Assembly: GCA_964606665.1 (NCBI GenBank)
Contig: CAZSHS010000007.1
Coordinates: 1-64,000, forward strand
Direction of reading: 5' to 3'
From: Aved-18 sp964606665
Lineage (GTDB): Bacteria; Cyanobacteriota; Vampirovibrionia; Obscuribacterales; Obscuribacteraceae
DNA length: 64,000 nucleotides
Shown: positions 34,318 through 42,376 of the stretch, piece by piece
Numbering within the stretch: the stretch's first letter is position 1
Layout of the letters: each line of letters begins with the position of its first letter
Program-made: the position numbers and the translations under genes
The notes under the pieces: model-generated
Database searches by the model: none
Seen by the model: the letters and a program-made list of their open reading frames with translations, nothing else
Told to the model about the DNA's origin: nothing

Positions 34318-36444
34318 TTATTTAGGCTGTTCCACAGTACTGCTGGGCATTTTTTTAAGCGGCACAATTGGATGGTTCAAAAATAGTTTAGTCCGTTTTC
34401 TTACATTGGGATCCATTTTCTCGGCAATGAAGAGTGCTTCTTGCGCTTGTTTTTCCCACTTCAAGCGCTTATAAAGACCATAAAACAAATAATAGTAGTC
34501 TGAGTTTTTAGGATTCTTGGCTGCAGCATAAGTCTCTAAATATCCAAGAGCTTCTTCCAAATGCCCACTTTCAAGTGCAGCGTAAGCCGCAGTCAAAAGC
34601 AAGGCGTCGCCTGTGCCAAAGACTTGTCTTGCTTGAGTAGCTATTTTGTATCCCAGGTCTTGCATTTTAGTGGTGCCTACACCAATGCAGGCTCTAGCTA
34701 GCGGTTCAAGCACATCTGCGTTGTATCGGTCCATCAAGTGCGCTTGTTGCAGTTCTAAAAATGCGGCATTGGGATTGAATTCGGCTAAATAGCATCGGCC
34801 CAGGATCAAATGCAAATTTGATCTATTAGGTTGAACCTTAACTGCTTCACTTGCATATTTGCGCGCAGTAACGAAATCATCGGTGGCGTTAGCAGCCTCT
34901 GCTAGCCCCGATTGCATCTCCCAAATAATTTCTGAAGATAAATTTTGTTTGTCGGCAAGAGCCAAACCCTCTAAAAAATATTTCTTAGATTCGTCATATT
35001 TTTTCCGCTTCAGTCTGTGAGTACCAAGAATCAGATCTAGTATTGCTCTATTTTCTTTGGCATCGCCTTGCGCTTTTAAAAGCTTCTCGGCTCGCTCAGC
35101 TCCTTTATCTAGCTCGCCTTGAAACGCTTGAGCCCAGATATCCATAACTTGGCTGCGCTTACTTGTGGGATTGAATTTGTAAGTCTGGCTCCAGAGTCTT
35201 GTATCGTCGTACCAGTAATAAGTGCGCCAATTAGTAAGACCACAAAACAGAAGTACCAGAGTACTTGAGATAGCTATGAGCACTTTTGGTTTTTCGAACA
35301 ATTTGACCGAAATTGCATATGACACCACGGTACAAAGACAAGCGGCAGCAATGTAAAATCGCCTATCCGAGACCACTTCGGGCTGAACCATCACAAAGTT
35401 AGGCAAAAGAGAAAGCACAAGTAGTACAAGCGAAAATGACACTACCAGTGTGGTGCGCATTCTGTAAGCGATATACAAAAGTGCAAGTGGAACCAAAATG
35501 CCTATAAATGACAAAGCCTGATTCAAAGCAGGAACAGGCAATTGGGGCGGATCTAGAGTGAAGCCATAGGGAATGAAAAATACTCGCAAATAATAAGTCA
35601 GCAACATTTGTCCCTGACTGAGCAAATATTCAAACGGACTCAATTTTTCAAGCCCAAATCCATTGCCGATTGGCGCTACGTATTTGACCAATAAAACAAA
35701 TGGCACAACTAAAGCCAGAAACAATTGCGCAAAAAATTCATAAGGACGACTGACAAGCCAATCTTTATAATTTACCTTCTGAGGTTTCATCAATACAGTC
35801 AAAGCCAGAAAGGCTGCCGGAGCGGTGATACCTTGAGCCGATGACCAAGTAGCAAGAATTACAAAAAAGTAGCCAAATCCATAACCACATAATCCAGGTG
35901 TTATTTCTTTAGTCAAAAACCCCAGCATAAAACAATGCAAACTAGCAAGATAATAGAAAGTAACAAGCAGAGTGGATCTTGCCGAGATATAACTAACAGT
36001 CTCACTTGTGATTGGGTGACTTGCAAATAAACAAGCTGCCACCACTGCAAGCAAATACGGATTGAACTTGAGAGTATCTTTCCATGTTTTAAGCTGATAG
36101 CGAGCGATTCTAAACACAAGTCCGCCCCACAAAAGACAATTGCCCAAGTGAAGAGCTAAATTTATAGAATGATAAACAGACGGATACCGCATGCGCACAC
36201 CCTGCACATCTAGAGCTAGAGTAGCTCTGAATAGGGGCTCACTGAGCGGGCTGGTCAAACATTGGGTCAATACTTCCAACCAGAATTTTGGCCAATCGAG
36301 AATTGCTATCAATGGCCAAAGATTGAACTTATCCATATATACGAACTTGTTCCAGAGACTTTGCAAATGACAGGCAAGCACGACTGCTGCCACCACATAT
36401 GCAATCACTCCCAAATATCTATAATTGATTTTTGCCTCAGTCAC
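34318..36444 (-). CDS. TMTC-like multi-pass membrane protein with TPR domain
   Basis: This 708-residue protein has roughly ten membrane helices in its first 400 residues, then TPR repeats ('YYLFYGLYKRLKWEKQAQEA', 'LGTHRLKRKKYDESKKYF'). 'ACLFASHPITSETVSYISAR' is the signature region of the TMTC/DUF1736 group of GT-C-type membrane proteins, related to O-mannosyltransferases. A glycosyl transfer on the outer face of the inner membrane is the best inference. The GTG start has GGAG six bases upstream and lies inside the end of the upstream gene, with an 8-bp overlap. Confidence 0.8.
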   Translation of the reverse strand: MTEAKINYRYLGVIAYVVAAVVLACHLQSLWNKFVYMDKFNLWPLIAILDWPKFWLEVLTQCLTSPLSEPLFRATLALDVQGVRMRYPSVYHSINLALHLGNCLLWGGLVFRIARYQLKTWKDTLKFNPYLLAVVAACLFASHPITSETVSYISARSTLLVTFYYLASLHCFMLGFLTKEITPGLCGYGFGYFFVILATWSSAQGITAPAAFLALTVLMKPQKVNYKDWLVSRPYEFFAQLFLALVVPFVLLVKYVAPIGNGFGLEKLSPFEYLLSQGQMLLTYYLRVFFIPYGFTLDPPQLPVPALNQALSFIGILVPLALLYIAYRMRTTLVVSFSLVLLVLSLLPNFVMVQPEVVSDRRFYIAAACLCTVVSYAISVKLFEKPKVLIAISSTLVLLFCGLTNWRTYYWYDDTRLWSQTYKFNPTSKRSQVMDIWAQAFQGELDKGAERAEKLLKAQGDAKENRAILDLILGTHRLKRKKYDESKKYFLEGLALADKQNLSSEIIWEMQSGLAEAANATDDFVTARKYASEAVKVQPNRSNLHLILGRCYLAEFNPNAAFLELQQAHLMDRYNADVLEPLARACIGVGTTKMQDLGYKIATQARQVFGTGDALLLTAAYAALESGHLEEALGYLETYAAAKNPKNSDYYYLFYGLYKRLKWEKQAQEALFIAEKMDPNVRKRTKLFLNHPIVPLKKMPSSTVEQPK

Positions 36445-37123
36445 CGGAGTCTCCGCTTAACTCAAAACTAGCCGCTTCAGTAAGATTTTTAGTGATCTGG
36501 GGTGGATTTCCAGCAAGCTCAACTCGAGCAGCTCCTGAGGCATCTAGCTTGAGACTGTCTTTTGAAAATATTTTTGCCTTGCAAGCGCCATCTATATTGA
36601 AAATAATGTTTTTGCAAATCAGCTTGCTTGCTTGCAATTCACTTGCCCCAGACAAATCAGCAGTCAAATCGTCGCATGTGCCACTACAAGTAAGATTTGA
36701 TGCGCCATCTAAACTGACTTTGAGCGTATTAGATTTTATATCGCTCATATTAGCTTTCCATGCTCCATTGATATCGACACTTTCGACCTTGGGCATACCC
36801 ACTGTAATCTTAGGTGCAGAAGCCAGACTTACACCTTTGATTGAGATTTGAAGAGTATCGTCTTTGACCTCGGTAAGGATTTTATTCAATGCCTTCTCTT
36901 GGGTAGTAATACTGAGGGAGCAGGCTTCCTGCACTGAAATATCTAAATCGCCGCTTCCATCTACCAGCACAGATGAAAACGAATCGACCTTGCGAACATC
37001 GGTTTTTTGTGCCGATGAACAACACTCGTGCGTTTTTGAGTCATCGCCACACCCAGAGCTTAGAAGACAAGCAAACACGACAAGGGGACTAAGCACCATT
37101 TCGTAAGTTTTTTTGAATTTCAA
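36437..37123 (-). CDS. GIN-domain (DUF2807) lipoprotein
   Basis: This protein of about 228 residues has a lipoprotein signal peptide with 'LVVFACLLSSGC' as the lipobox. A DUF2807/GIN-type beta-helix domain follows: 'VDSFSSVLVDGSGDLDISVQ', repeated 'VDINGAWKANMSDI', 'VSLDGASNLTCSGTC' and 'NIDGACKAKIFS'. The domain is built of parallel beta turns and is often surface-anchored. TTG 37123 is chosen because GGAG lies a few bases upstream and the resulting n-region is basic ('MKFKKTYE'); the frame remains open to TTG 37144. Confidence 0.75.
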   Translation of the reverse strand: MKFKKTYEMVLSPLVVFACLLSSGCGDDSKTHECCSSAQKTDVRKVDSFSSVLVDGSGDLDISVQEACSLSITTQEKALNKILTEVKDDTLQISIKGVSLASAPKITVGMPKVESVDINGAWKANMSDIKSNTLKVSLDGASNLTCSGTCDDLTADLSGASELQASKLICKNIIFNIDGACKAKIFSKDSLKLDASGAARVELAGNPPQITKNLTEAASFELSGDSGD

Positions 37124-37181
37124 TCTATCTCCAATGCAAACCAAGATTCCCTAAATATCATTCCCTATTTTAAATGATAAA

Positions 37182-37478
37182 ATGGGAGACATGGAAAACA
37201 AAGAAAAGAACGCGCCCAAGGCGCAGAATGACAAGAAAGTAGCTCGAGCCGAGCTTATGCAATCGTGCAAAGCACTTTATATCCCGCTTGCGCTCTTTTT
37301 GTCTTGTGTCAGTTTTGCCGCTGGAGCCTTTCTAATTAACGAAGGCGAAGCATTCGGCTGGCTCTTTATAAGCATCTTCGGATTTTTATCCATTACTGCT
37401 TTCATTGCTCTTTTCAGTTTCCAAAATCCATTTCGAGCAAAGGGCATAATCACCCCTTCAAAGCCCGACGATAACTAA
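37182..37478 (+). CDS. small two-helix membrane protein
   Basis: This 98-residue protein has a basic, acidic-rich N-terminus ('NKEKNAPKAQNDKKVARAE') and two hydrophobic helices, 'IPLALFLSCVSFAAGAFLI' and 'FISIFGFLSITAFIALFSF', with a short basic tail. It is divergent from the GIN-domain gene by 58 bp. No ribosome binding site is clear, so ATG 37182 and ATG 37191 are both candidates. No family recognised. Confidence 0.6.
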   Translation: MGDMENKEKNAPKAQNDKKVARAELMQSCKALYIPLALFLSCVSFAAGAFLINEGEAFGWLFISIFGFLSITAFIALFSFQNPFRAKGIITPSKPDDN

Positions 37479-37577
37479 GTTCGACGAAGCCTTTTTACTC
37501 GCCTGGAACTAGTTGACTTAATCAAGTATTTTTCGATACTCGATAGGCTGATTCTGGCTGGTTACTGCACAATAAAA

Positions 37578-37598
37578 TTAGTTGCCTAAAGCAACTAA
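37578..37598 (-). terminator. second terminator of the ribosomal operon
   Basis: On the minus strand TTAGTTGC and GCAACTAA form a perfect 8-bp stem with loop TTTAG, followed by TTTTATTG. It is 30 bp beyond the first terminator. Confidence 0.8.
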
Positions 37599-37628
37599 AA
37601 AATTGCTTTGAAAAAGATCTACTAAACA

Positions 37629-37655
37629 AAAGGTCCCGCCAGAAGCGAGACCTTT
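37629..37655 (-). terminator. first terminator of the ribosomal operon
   Basis: On the minus strand an 11-bp stem (AAAGGTCTCGC with GCGGGACCTTT, one G-U pair) with loop TTCTG is followed by TGTTTAG, five bases after the rpsI stop. Together with the next terminator it closes the whole ribosomal cluster. Confidence 0.85.
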
Positions 37656-37660
37656 GAATT

Positions 37661-38059
37661 TTATCGTTTTGAGAATTGGAAGCGTTTGCGAGCACGCTTG
37701 CGACCATATTTTTTACGCTCTTTCACTTTAGAATCGCGAGTAAGCATTCCCTGTGTACGAAGAGCTGGTCTGTTAGCTGGATTAGCTTCGGTCAACGCAC
37801 GAGCGATACCATGTCTGATGGCACCCATTTGTCCGACGATACCACCACCGCGAACAGAGATCATGACGTCGAAACGACCAACAGCATCTGTCAATTGAAA
37901 AGGAGCTTCGAAGACTTTTTCTAGTCCGTGACGTCCGCCTACATAATCTTCTACGGTGCGACCATTGATAGTCATTTGACCTTTACCAGGCAAAAGACGA
38001 ACTCTGGCTGTGGCAGTTTTTCTGCGACCGGTTCCGTAGTACTGAATAACGCTAGTCAT
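37661..38059 (-). CDS. rpsI: 30S ribosomal protein S9
   Basis: This 132-residue S9 protein starts with 'YYGTGRRKTATARVRLLPG' and ends in the usual very basic tail 'GRKRARKRFQFSKR'; the C-terminal tail of S9 contacts tRNA in the P site. 'SVRGGGIVGQMGAIRHGIAR' is the conserved core. It is the last gene of the cluster, 20 bp after rplM, in the common rplM-rpsI pair. Confidence 0.98.
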   Translation of the reverse strand: MTSVIQYYGTGRRKTATARVRLLPGKGQMTINGRTVEDYVGGRHGLEKVFEAPFQLTDAVGRFDVMISVRGGGIVGQMGAIRHGIARALTEANPANRPALRTQGMLTRDSKVKERKKYGRKRARKRFQFSKR

Positions 38060-38079
38060 CTGCTTGCTTTTCCTTTCCT

Positions 38080-38514
38080 TTAGCGAGAGAGAGTATAGGA
38101 CTTGGGTTGTTGAGCTTCGTGAGGGTGCTTGTCACCAACATAGACTTTCAGTTTGGTGAATTGCTCACGACCCAAAGATGTGTGGGGAAGCATGCCTTTG
38201 ACGGCGCGCTCGATAATAAGTTCTGGCTTTCTGCGACGAACTGCAGCAAGGGTTTCTTCCTTGAAGCCGCCTGGAAAACCAGAGTGGCTGTAATATTTTT
38301 TCTGAACTTCTTTTTTGCCGGTCACTTTGATTTTCTCGGCATTGATGATGACGACGAAATCTCCACAATCAACATGTGGTGTAAATTCAGGCTTGTTCTT
38401 GCCTCTGAGCATGACCGAGACTTCGTTTGCAAGATGACCCAGAGTTTTTCCATCTGCATCGATCAGATACCACTGTCTGGACACTTCACTTGGTTTGGCT
38501 ACATAAGTTTTCAC
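38080..38514 (-). CDS. rplM: 50S ribosomal protein L13
   Basis: This L13 protein is about 144 residues (usual length 142-150). Motifs include 'QWYLIDADGKTLGHLANEV', 'NAEKIKVTGKKEVQKKYY' and 'AVKGMLPHTSLGREQFTKLK'. GTG 38514 is chosen because AGGA lies eight bases upstream and the protein then has the usual length. The frame stays open to 38607, but that would overlap truA. Together with rpsI it forms the last pair of the cluster. Confidence 0.96.
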   Translation of the reverse strand: MKTYVAKPSEVSRQWYLIDADGKTLGHLANEVSVMLRGKNKPEFTPHVDCGDFVVIINAEKIKVTGKKEVQKKYYSHSGFPGGFKEETLAAVRRRKPELIIERAVKGMLPHTSLGREQFTKLKVYVGDKHPHEAQQPKSYTLSR

Positions 38515-38540
38515 GGTCTTGGTCCTATTCTGTTGTACTT

Positions 38541-39329
38541 CTAGTTTTGGTCTTTGAACAAATTGTATTCGTCTGGGTAAATCACTCGATGGAGGGTGAG
38601 TCCCCAAGGTGGAGCAGTGGGTCCGGACATGTTACGGTCCAACTTCTCGAGGGCGCAAGCTATGCTTTCGATGCTTCGCTTGTGAAGTCCAATCTCGACT
38701 AGTGTTCCCACTATTATACGCACCATATTGTACACGAAGTGGTCTGCTCTAATCCAGAATTCAAGCTCTCCTTCACCTTTGTTCAAGATTTCAGAGCGCA
38801 AAACCCTGCAAATTGGGCTACTTATTTCTCTTGGATCTGAACTTGTCGAGCGAAAAGCGCTAAAATTATGCCTACCCTGAAGCTCAAAAGCCGCAGCAGT
38901 TAACAGTTTCAGGTCCAGAGGCTGACGCACTAAAAAATGAGTATCGCACAACAAAGCAGATGCATGTTTTCTGTTCAAGATTCGATACACATATTCTCTT
39001 GACATGGCGCCACGCCTGGCGCTGAATTCGTTTGGAACCAATTGTGCTTTGACAATTGACATGCCTTTGCCGGTGATACCGTTTAGGCTGGTCTCTAATT
39101 TTTCTAAGTCAATTTCAGACGGCTCAAAAGGCCAGTCAAAATGAGCAACTTGACCACGCGCGTGCACACCAGCATCGGTGCGTCCAGCAAAAATAACTGG
39201 TACACGTTGCTTAGCTAGAGTAGCTATGGCAGACTCTAGATCCTGCTGAACTGTCATTACTCCTTTTTGAGTCTGCGAGCCATGATAGGCTTTTCCGTTA
39301 TACTCAATTAAAAGAGCAATGCGTGACAA
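38541..39329 (-). CDS. truA: tRNA pseudouridine synthase A
   Basis: This 262-residue TruA converts U38-40 in tRNA anticodon stems to pseudouridine. The catalytic Asp is in 'FAGRTDAGVHARGQV'; 'RKHASALLCDTHFLV' and 'RADHFVYNMVRIIVGTLVEI' are conserved core segments. The gene lies between rplQ and rplM, an order common in Gram-positive bacteria and cyanobacteria. It follows rplQ by 19 bp. Confidence 0.96.
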   Translation of the reverse strand: MSRIALLIEYNGKAYHGSQTQKGVMTVQQDLESAIATLAKQRVPVIFAGRTDAGVHARGQVAHFDWPFEPSEIDLEKLETSLNGITGKGMSIVKAQLVPNEFSARRGAMSREYVYRILNRKHASALLCDTHFLVRQPLDLKLLTAAAFELQGRHNFSAFRSTSSDPREISSPICRVLRSEILNKGEGELEFWIRADHFVYNMVRIIVGTLVEIGLHKRSIESIACALEKLDRNMSGPTAPPWGLTLHRVIYPDEYNLFKDQN

Positions 39330-39348
39330 TTTTTGTTTGGACTTGAAC

Positions 39349-39774
39349 TTAGACTAGCTGGATGATAGCAAGTGTTGTGTTGTCGCCACGTCTTTCGCGA
39401 TATTTGATGATGCGGGTATAGCCGCCTTCGCGCTCAAGATATTGAGGAGCGATTTCTTCAAACACACGAGTTACAACCTGGCGGTCGTACAAGAACGAAT
39501 TCACTTGTCGGCGCAAATGGACAGATTTAAGAACTTCTTTCAAAGCTTCTTTATCTCCGCCTTTGGCTTTGTCGTAAGCAGCCTTATAGTCCTTGATGAA
39601 ACCTTTTTTGCCTTTGGTGATGAGCTTCTCCACTTCAGGTCTCAAAGCTTTCGCTTTGGCCAAAGTAGTGATGATTTCTCCATGACGAAGAAACTCTGTG
39701 GCTAAGGTTCTCAACACAGCCTTTCTTTGATCGGCAGGTCGGCCTAAATGGTGACGCGACTTACGGTGACGCAT
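39349..39774 (-). CDS. rplQ: 50S ribosomal protein L17
   Basis: This 141-residue L17 has the family start 'MRHRKSRHHLGRPADQRKAV' and ends 'YTRIIKYRERRGDNTTLAII'. The core is the usual length; a Lys/Gly/Asp insertion ('ITKGKKGFIKDYKAAYDKAK') widens the middle. It is 12 bp downstream of rpoA, as in the alpha operon of most bacteria. Confidence 0.97.
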   Translation of the reverse strand: MRHRKSRHHLGRPADQRKAVLRTLATEFLRHGEIITTLAKAKALRPEVEKLITKGKKGFIKDYKAAYDKAKGGDKEALKEVLKSVHLRRQVNSFLYDRQVVTRVFEEIAPQYLEREGGYTRIIKYRERRGDNTTLAIIQLV

Positions 39775-39786
39775 GATATCCCTCTT

Positions 39787-40890
39787 TTACTTGTCCTTGT
39801 TTATGTCATCAAGGGTAAGGCCAAACTGTCTTAGTCTTTCCATGACTTCGTCAGCCGATTTCTTACCGAAATTCTTGATATTCATCAAATCGTCATAGCT
39901 GAGCTTGAGCAGCTCACCTAGTGAATTGATGTTTGCTCTCTTCAAACAGTTGTAGGCACGAACTGAAAGTTCGAGCTCTTCAATAGAGATTGAGGAGTGC
40001 TTGCCTTCTTGCGGCTGAGGCGCGGCGGTTGTTGCCACCATCGGCTTGCCAGACAATTCAGCGATTGGAATGAGATGCTCAACGAGTTGACGAGCTGCTT
40101 GCGAAATGGCTTCAGAAGCGTCGATAGCTCCGTTAGACCAAAGTTCGATTGTGAGCTTGTCGAAGTCAGTTGACTCGCCTACGCGTGTGGGCTCGACATT
40201 GTATGAAACTTTGCGAACCGGCATGTAGACTGCATCAATTGGAAGAACGTCGATAGCTTGTTTGAACTGACTATGAGCATCAGCAGGTACATAACCACGA
40301 CCACGCTCGACTGTTATTTCAGCGCGGATTCTTCCACCTTCTGCCAATGTGCAAATCTGCCAATCAGGATTGATGATTGTGGCATCTGCTGGACAGAAGA
40401 TATCACGGCCGGTGACTGGACCTGGACGCTCTACATCTAAGTGCAGGTATTGTGGTTCTTGGCTGAATGTTTTTACAACCAGACCTTTCAAGTTGAGCAT
40501 GATGTCGATTACATCTTCGACCACACCAGGTACGGTGGTGAATTCGTGGGTGATGCTCTCGATGCGTACTGCAGTGACAGCAGAACCTTCAAGGTGAGAA
40601 AGAAGTACACGACGCAGTGAGTTGCCCACTGTGGTGCCATAACCACGCTCTAGAGGCTCGATTACGAATTTGCCGTAAATTGAACCATCAGCATGAGTTT
40701 TGTTTTCGAGACATTTGATTTTGATTGGCTCACGAGGACTTGTGTTAGGCATGTAGCCCCAGCTACTAGCTGGATCTGGTGCTGTACCTGGTACAGGAGT
40801 TTGACGCGGAATCATTCCGCCCGAACCGCCCTGACTGCCGAAGCCGCCACCCATATTGATTCCGTATTGTCTGTTGAAATCGTTGTTCAC
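39787..40890 (-). CDS. rpoA: RNA polymerase alpha subunit, with N-terminal extension
   Basis: This 367-residue alpha subunit has an N-terminal dimerisation domain ('YGKFVIEPLERGYGTTVGNS', 'LRRVLLSHLEGSAVTAV') and a C-terminal DNA-binding domain ('ISIEELELSVRAYNCLKRAN', 'LMNIKNFGKKSADEVMERL'). Alpha normally starts close to its first strand; here about 50 extra Gly/Pro/Asn-rich residues precede it ('INMGGGFGSQGGSGGM'). The start is GTG 40890 with a weak ribosome binding site, so part of this tail could be untranslated, but no other in-frame start with a better site was seen. Confidence 0.95.
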   Translation of the reverse strand: MNNDFNRQYGINMGGGFGSQGGSGGMIPRQTPVPGTAPDPASSWGYMPNTSPREPIKIKCLENKTHADGSIYGKFVIEPLERGYGTTVGNSLRRVLLSHLEGSAVTAVRIESITHEFTTVPGVVEDVIDIMLNLKGLVVKTFSQEPQYLHLDVERPGPVTGRDIFCPADATIINPDWQICTLAEGGRIRAEITVERGRGYVPADAHSQFKQAIDVLPIDAVYMPVRKVSYNVEPTRVGESTDFDKLTIELWSNGAIDASEAISQAARQLVEHLIPIAELSGKPMVATTAAPQPQEGKHSSISIEELELSVRAYNCLKRANINSLGELLKLSYDDLMNIKNFGKKSADEVMERLRQFGLTLDDINKDK

Positions 40891-40939
40891 TTGTATGCCA
40901 CCATTTCTGTTGCTATGCCAATGATATTGAATAAATCAA

Positions 40940-41332
40940 TTAAACGCGTCTTCTTTTAGGAGGACGGCATCCATTGTGGGGGATTGGAGTTACATCTTTG
41001 ATCAAAGTTATTTCAAGACCGGCTGCTTGCAGCGATCTGATTGCAGTTTCGCGTCCAGCTCCAGGTCCTTTGACCAGTACTTCGACCTGACGCATGCCGG
41101 AGTCCATTGAGCGACGGGCAACAATGTCTGCAGCTTGTTGAGCGGCAAATGGAGTGCCTTTCTTAGCGCCCTTGAAACCGACGGTACCAGCAGATGCCCA
41201 GGCAATTACCTGACCCTGCGGATCGGTGGAAGAGATAATGGTGTTGTTGAAAGTGCTCTGAATATGCACCACGCCTTGAGGAACAATGCGTTTCTCTTTT
41301 TTCTTAGTGCGAGACTTTGCCACCTTTGCCAT
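40940..41332 (-). CDS. rpsK: 30S ribosomal protein S11
   Basis: This 130-residue S11 has 'GVVHIQSTFNNTIISSTDPQ', 'GFKGAKKGTPFAAQQAADI', and ends 'TPIPHNGCRPPKRRRV', the expected basic tail. It sits between rpsM and rpoA. The 110-bp gap to rpsM is long for this operon, and rpsD is absent from the usual place next to it. Confidence 0.98.
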   Translation of the reverse strand: MAKVAKSRTKKKEKRIVPQGVVHIQSTFNNTIISSTDPQGQVIAWASAGTVGFKGAKKGTPFAAQQAADIVARRSMDSGMRQVEVLVKGPGAGRETAIRSLQAAGLEITLIKDVTPIPHNGCRPPKRRRV

Positions 41333-41442
41333 ATTCGTTTAGTCCTTTAAATCCTTTTTGGTGAAGTTAAATTTTAGAGTAGATTGTCAGTATTTGGTGA
41401 TTTTTGGATTCAATCAATACGGAATGTATATCTACTTAGATG

Positions 41443-41829
41443 TTATTTTGTAGCCACTTTCTTATTGGCAACTGTTTGACGCTTGCGACCGCGACGTGTG
41501 CGGGCATTAGTCTTAGTGCGTTGACCACGAGTAGGTAGACCGCGTCTGTGACGTTGACCACGAAAGCAGTTGATTTCAATCAGACGTTTGATGTTGAGAC
41601 CTTCGACTCTGCGCAAATCGCCTTCGACGGTATAAAGGCCGCTCTTCTCGATTTCTTCGCGAAGTTTAGCCACTTCATCGTCACTCAATTCGTTAACGCG
41701 TCTTTTATCCGGTATGTTCAACTTGTTGCAAATTTTTTCTGCAGTGGTTCTGCCAATCCCGTGGATGTAGCAAAGTGCAATTTTTGCGCTTTTGTTGCGG
41801 GGTAAATCGACGCCGGCAATTCTAGCCAT
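41443..41829 (-). CDS. rpsM: 30S ribosomal protein S13
   Basis: This 128-residue S13 begins 'RIAGVDLPRNKSAKIALCYI', has the helix-hairpin-helix core 'HGIGRTTAEKICNKLNI', and ends in the basic 'RGLPTRGQRTKTNARTRRG' tail that contacts tRNA. It follows rpmJ by about 60 bp, in the usual rpmJ-rpsM order. Confidence 0.98.
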   Translation of the reverse strand: MARIAGVDLPRNKSAKIALCYIHGIGRTTAEKICNKLNIPDKRRVNELSDDEVAKLREEIEKSGLYTVEGDLRRVEGLNIKRLIEINCFRGQRHRRGLPTRGQRTKTNARTRRGRKRQTVANKKVATK

Positions 41830-41889
41830 GACCTAGTGGTCCTCCAAATAATTTATTTTCTCTAACTCTGCAATATCTGTACTAAATGA

Positions 41890-42003
41890 TTACCCTTGGC
41901 GCTGCTTGTGCTTGGGGTTTTCGCAGATTACAGCAATACGTCCTTTACGACGAATTACTTTGCATTTTTCACAAATTTTCTTCACAGAAGCTCTGACTTT
42001 CAT
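41890..42003 (-). CDS. rpmJ: 50S ribosomal protein L36
   Basis: This 37-residue protein starts 'MKVRASVKKICEKCKVIRRK' and carries the CxxC pair of the zinc-binding L36 form ('CEKC'), with 'IAVICENPKHKQRQG' at the end. It lies between infA and rpmM-type operon genes at the expected place before rpsM. Confidence 0.96.
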   Translation of the reverse strand: MKVRASVKKICEKCKVIRRKGRIAVICENPKHKQRQG

Positions 42004-42046
42004 GATTTCTACCTTTATCGGTGTTCTTTTCAACTGAAATAGCCAG

Positions 42047-42095
42047 CTTCAGGCAGTGTACCTGAAGGGCATCTCAAGCCGCATCCCTGGGGCTT
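42047..42095 (-). promoter_or_regulatory. two hairpins in the infA-rpmJ gap
   Basis: A perfect 7-bp stem, CTTCAGG with CCTGAAG (42047-42067), is followed by a 5-bp stem AAGCC/GGCTT (42076-42095). The 151-bp gap between infA and rpmJ is the longest but one in the cluster and encodes no protein. Confidence 0.4.
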
Positions 42096-42154
42096 CTGGC
42101 GAATCTACAAACAGATTTGCACCAAAGATCCCAAGACGAATATGCAATTGTACC

Positions 42155-42376
42155 TTATTCTCTAATTCTGTAGGTGATACGGCCGCGCGTTAAGTCATAT
42201 GGGGTGAGCTCTACACGCACTCGATCGCCCGGGAGAATCTTAATAAAGTTCTTGCGAATCTTGCCTGAAATATGGGCCAACACTTTGTGGCCGTTGTCGA
42301 GTTCTACTCGAAACATGGCGTTGGGCAAGGATTCCCGGATTGTCCCTTCGAATTCGATTACGCTTTGCTTTGCCAT
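42155..42376 (-). CDS. infA: translation initiation factor IF-1
   Basis: This 73-residue IF-1 is a single OB-fold ('SVIEFEGTIRESLPNAMFRV', 'KVLAHISGKIRKNFIKILPG', 'TPYDLTRGRITYRI') of normal length. It binds the ribosomal A site during initiation. The 5' end overlaps the end of map by 19 bp. Confidence 0.98.
   Translation of the reverse strand: MAKQSVIEFEGTIRESLPNAMFRVELDNGHKVLAHISGKIRKNFIKILPGDRVRVELTPYDLTRGRITYRIRE

Noticed and set aside
38515..38607. Longer start for rplM
   Set aside because: It overlaps truA and gives a protein longer than the family; GTG 38514 has a ribosome binding site.
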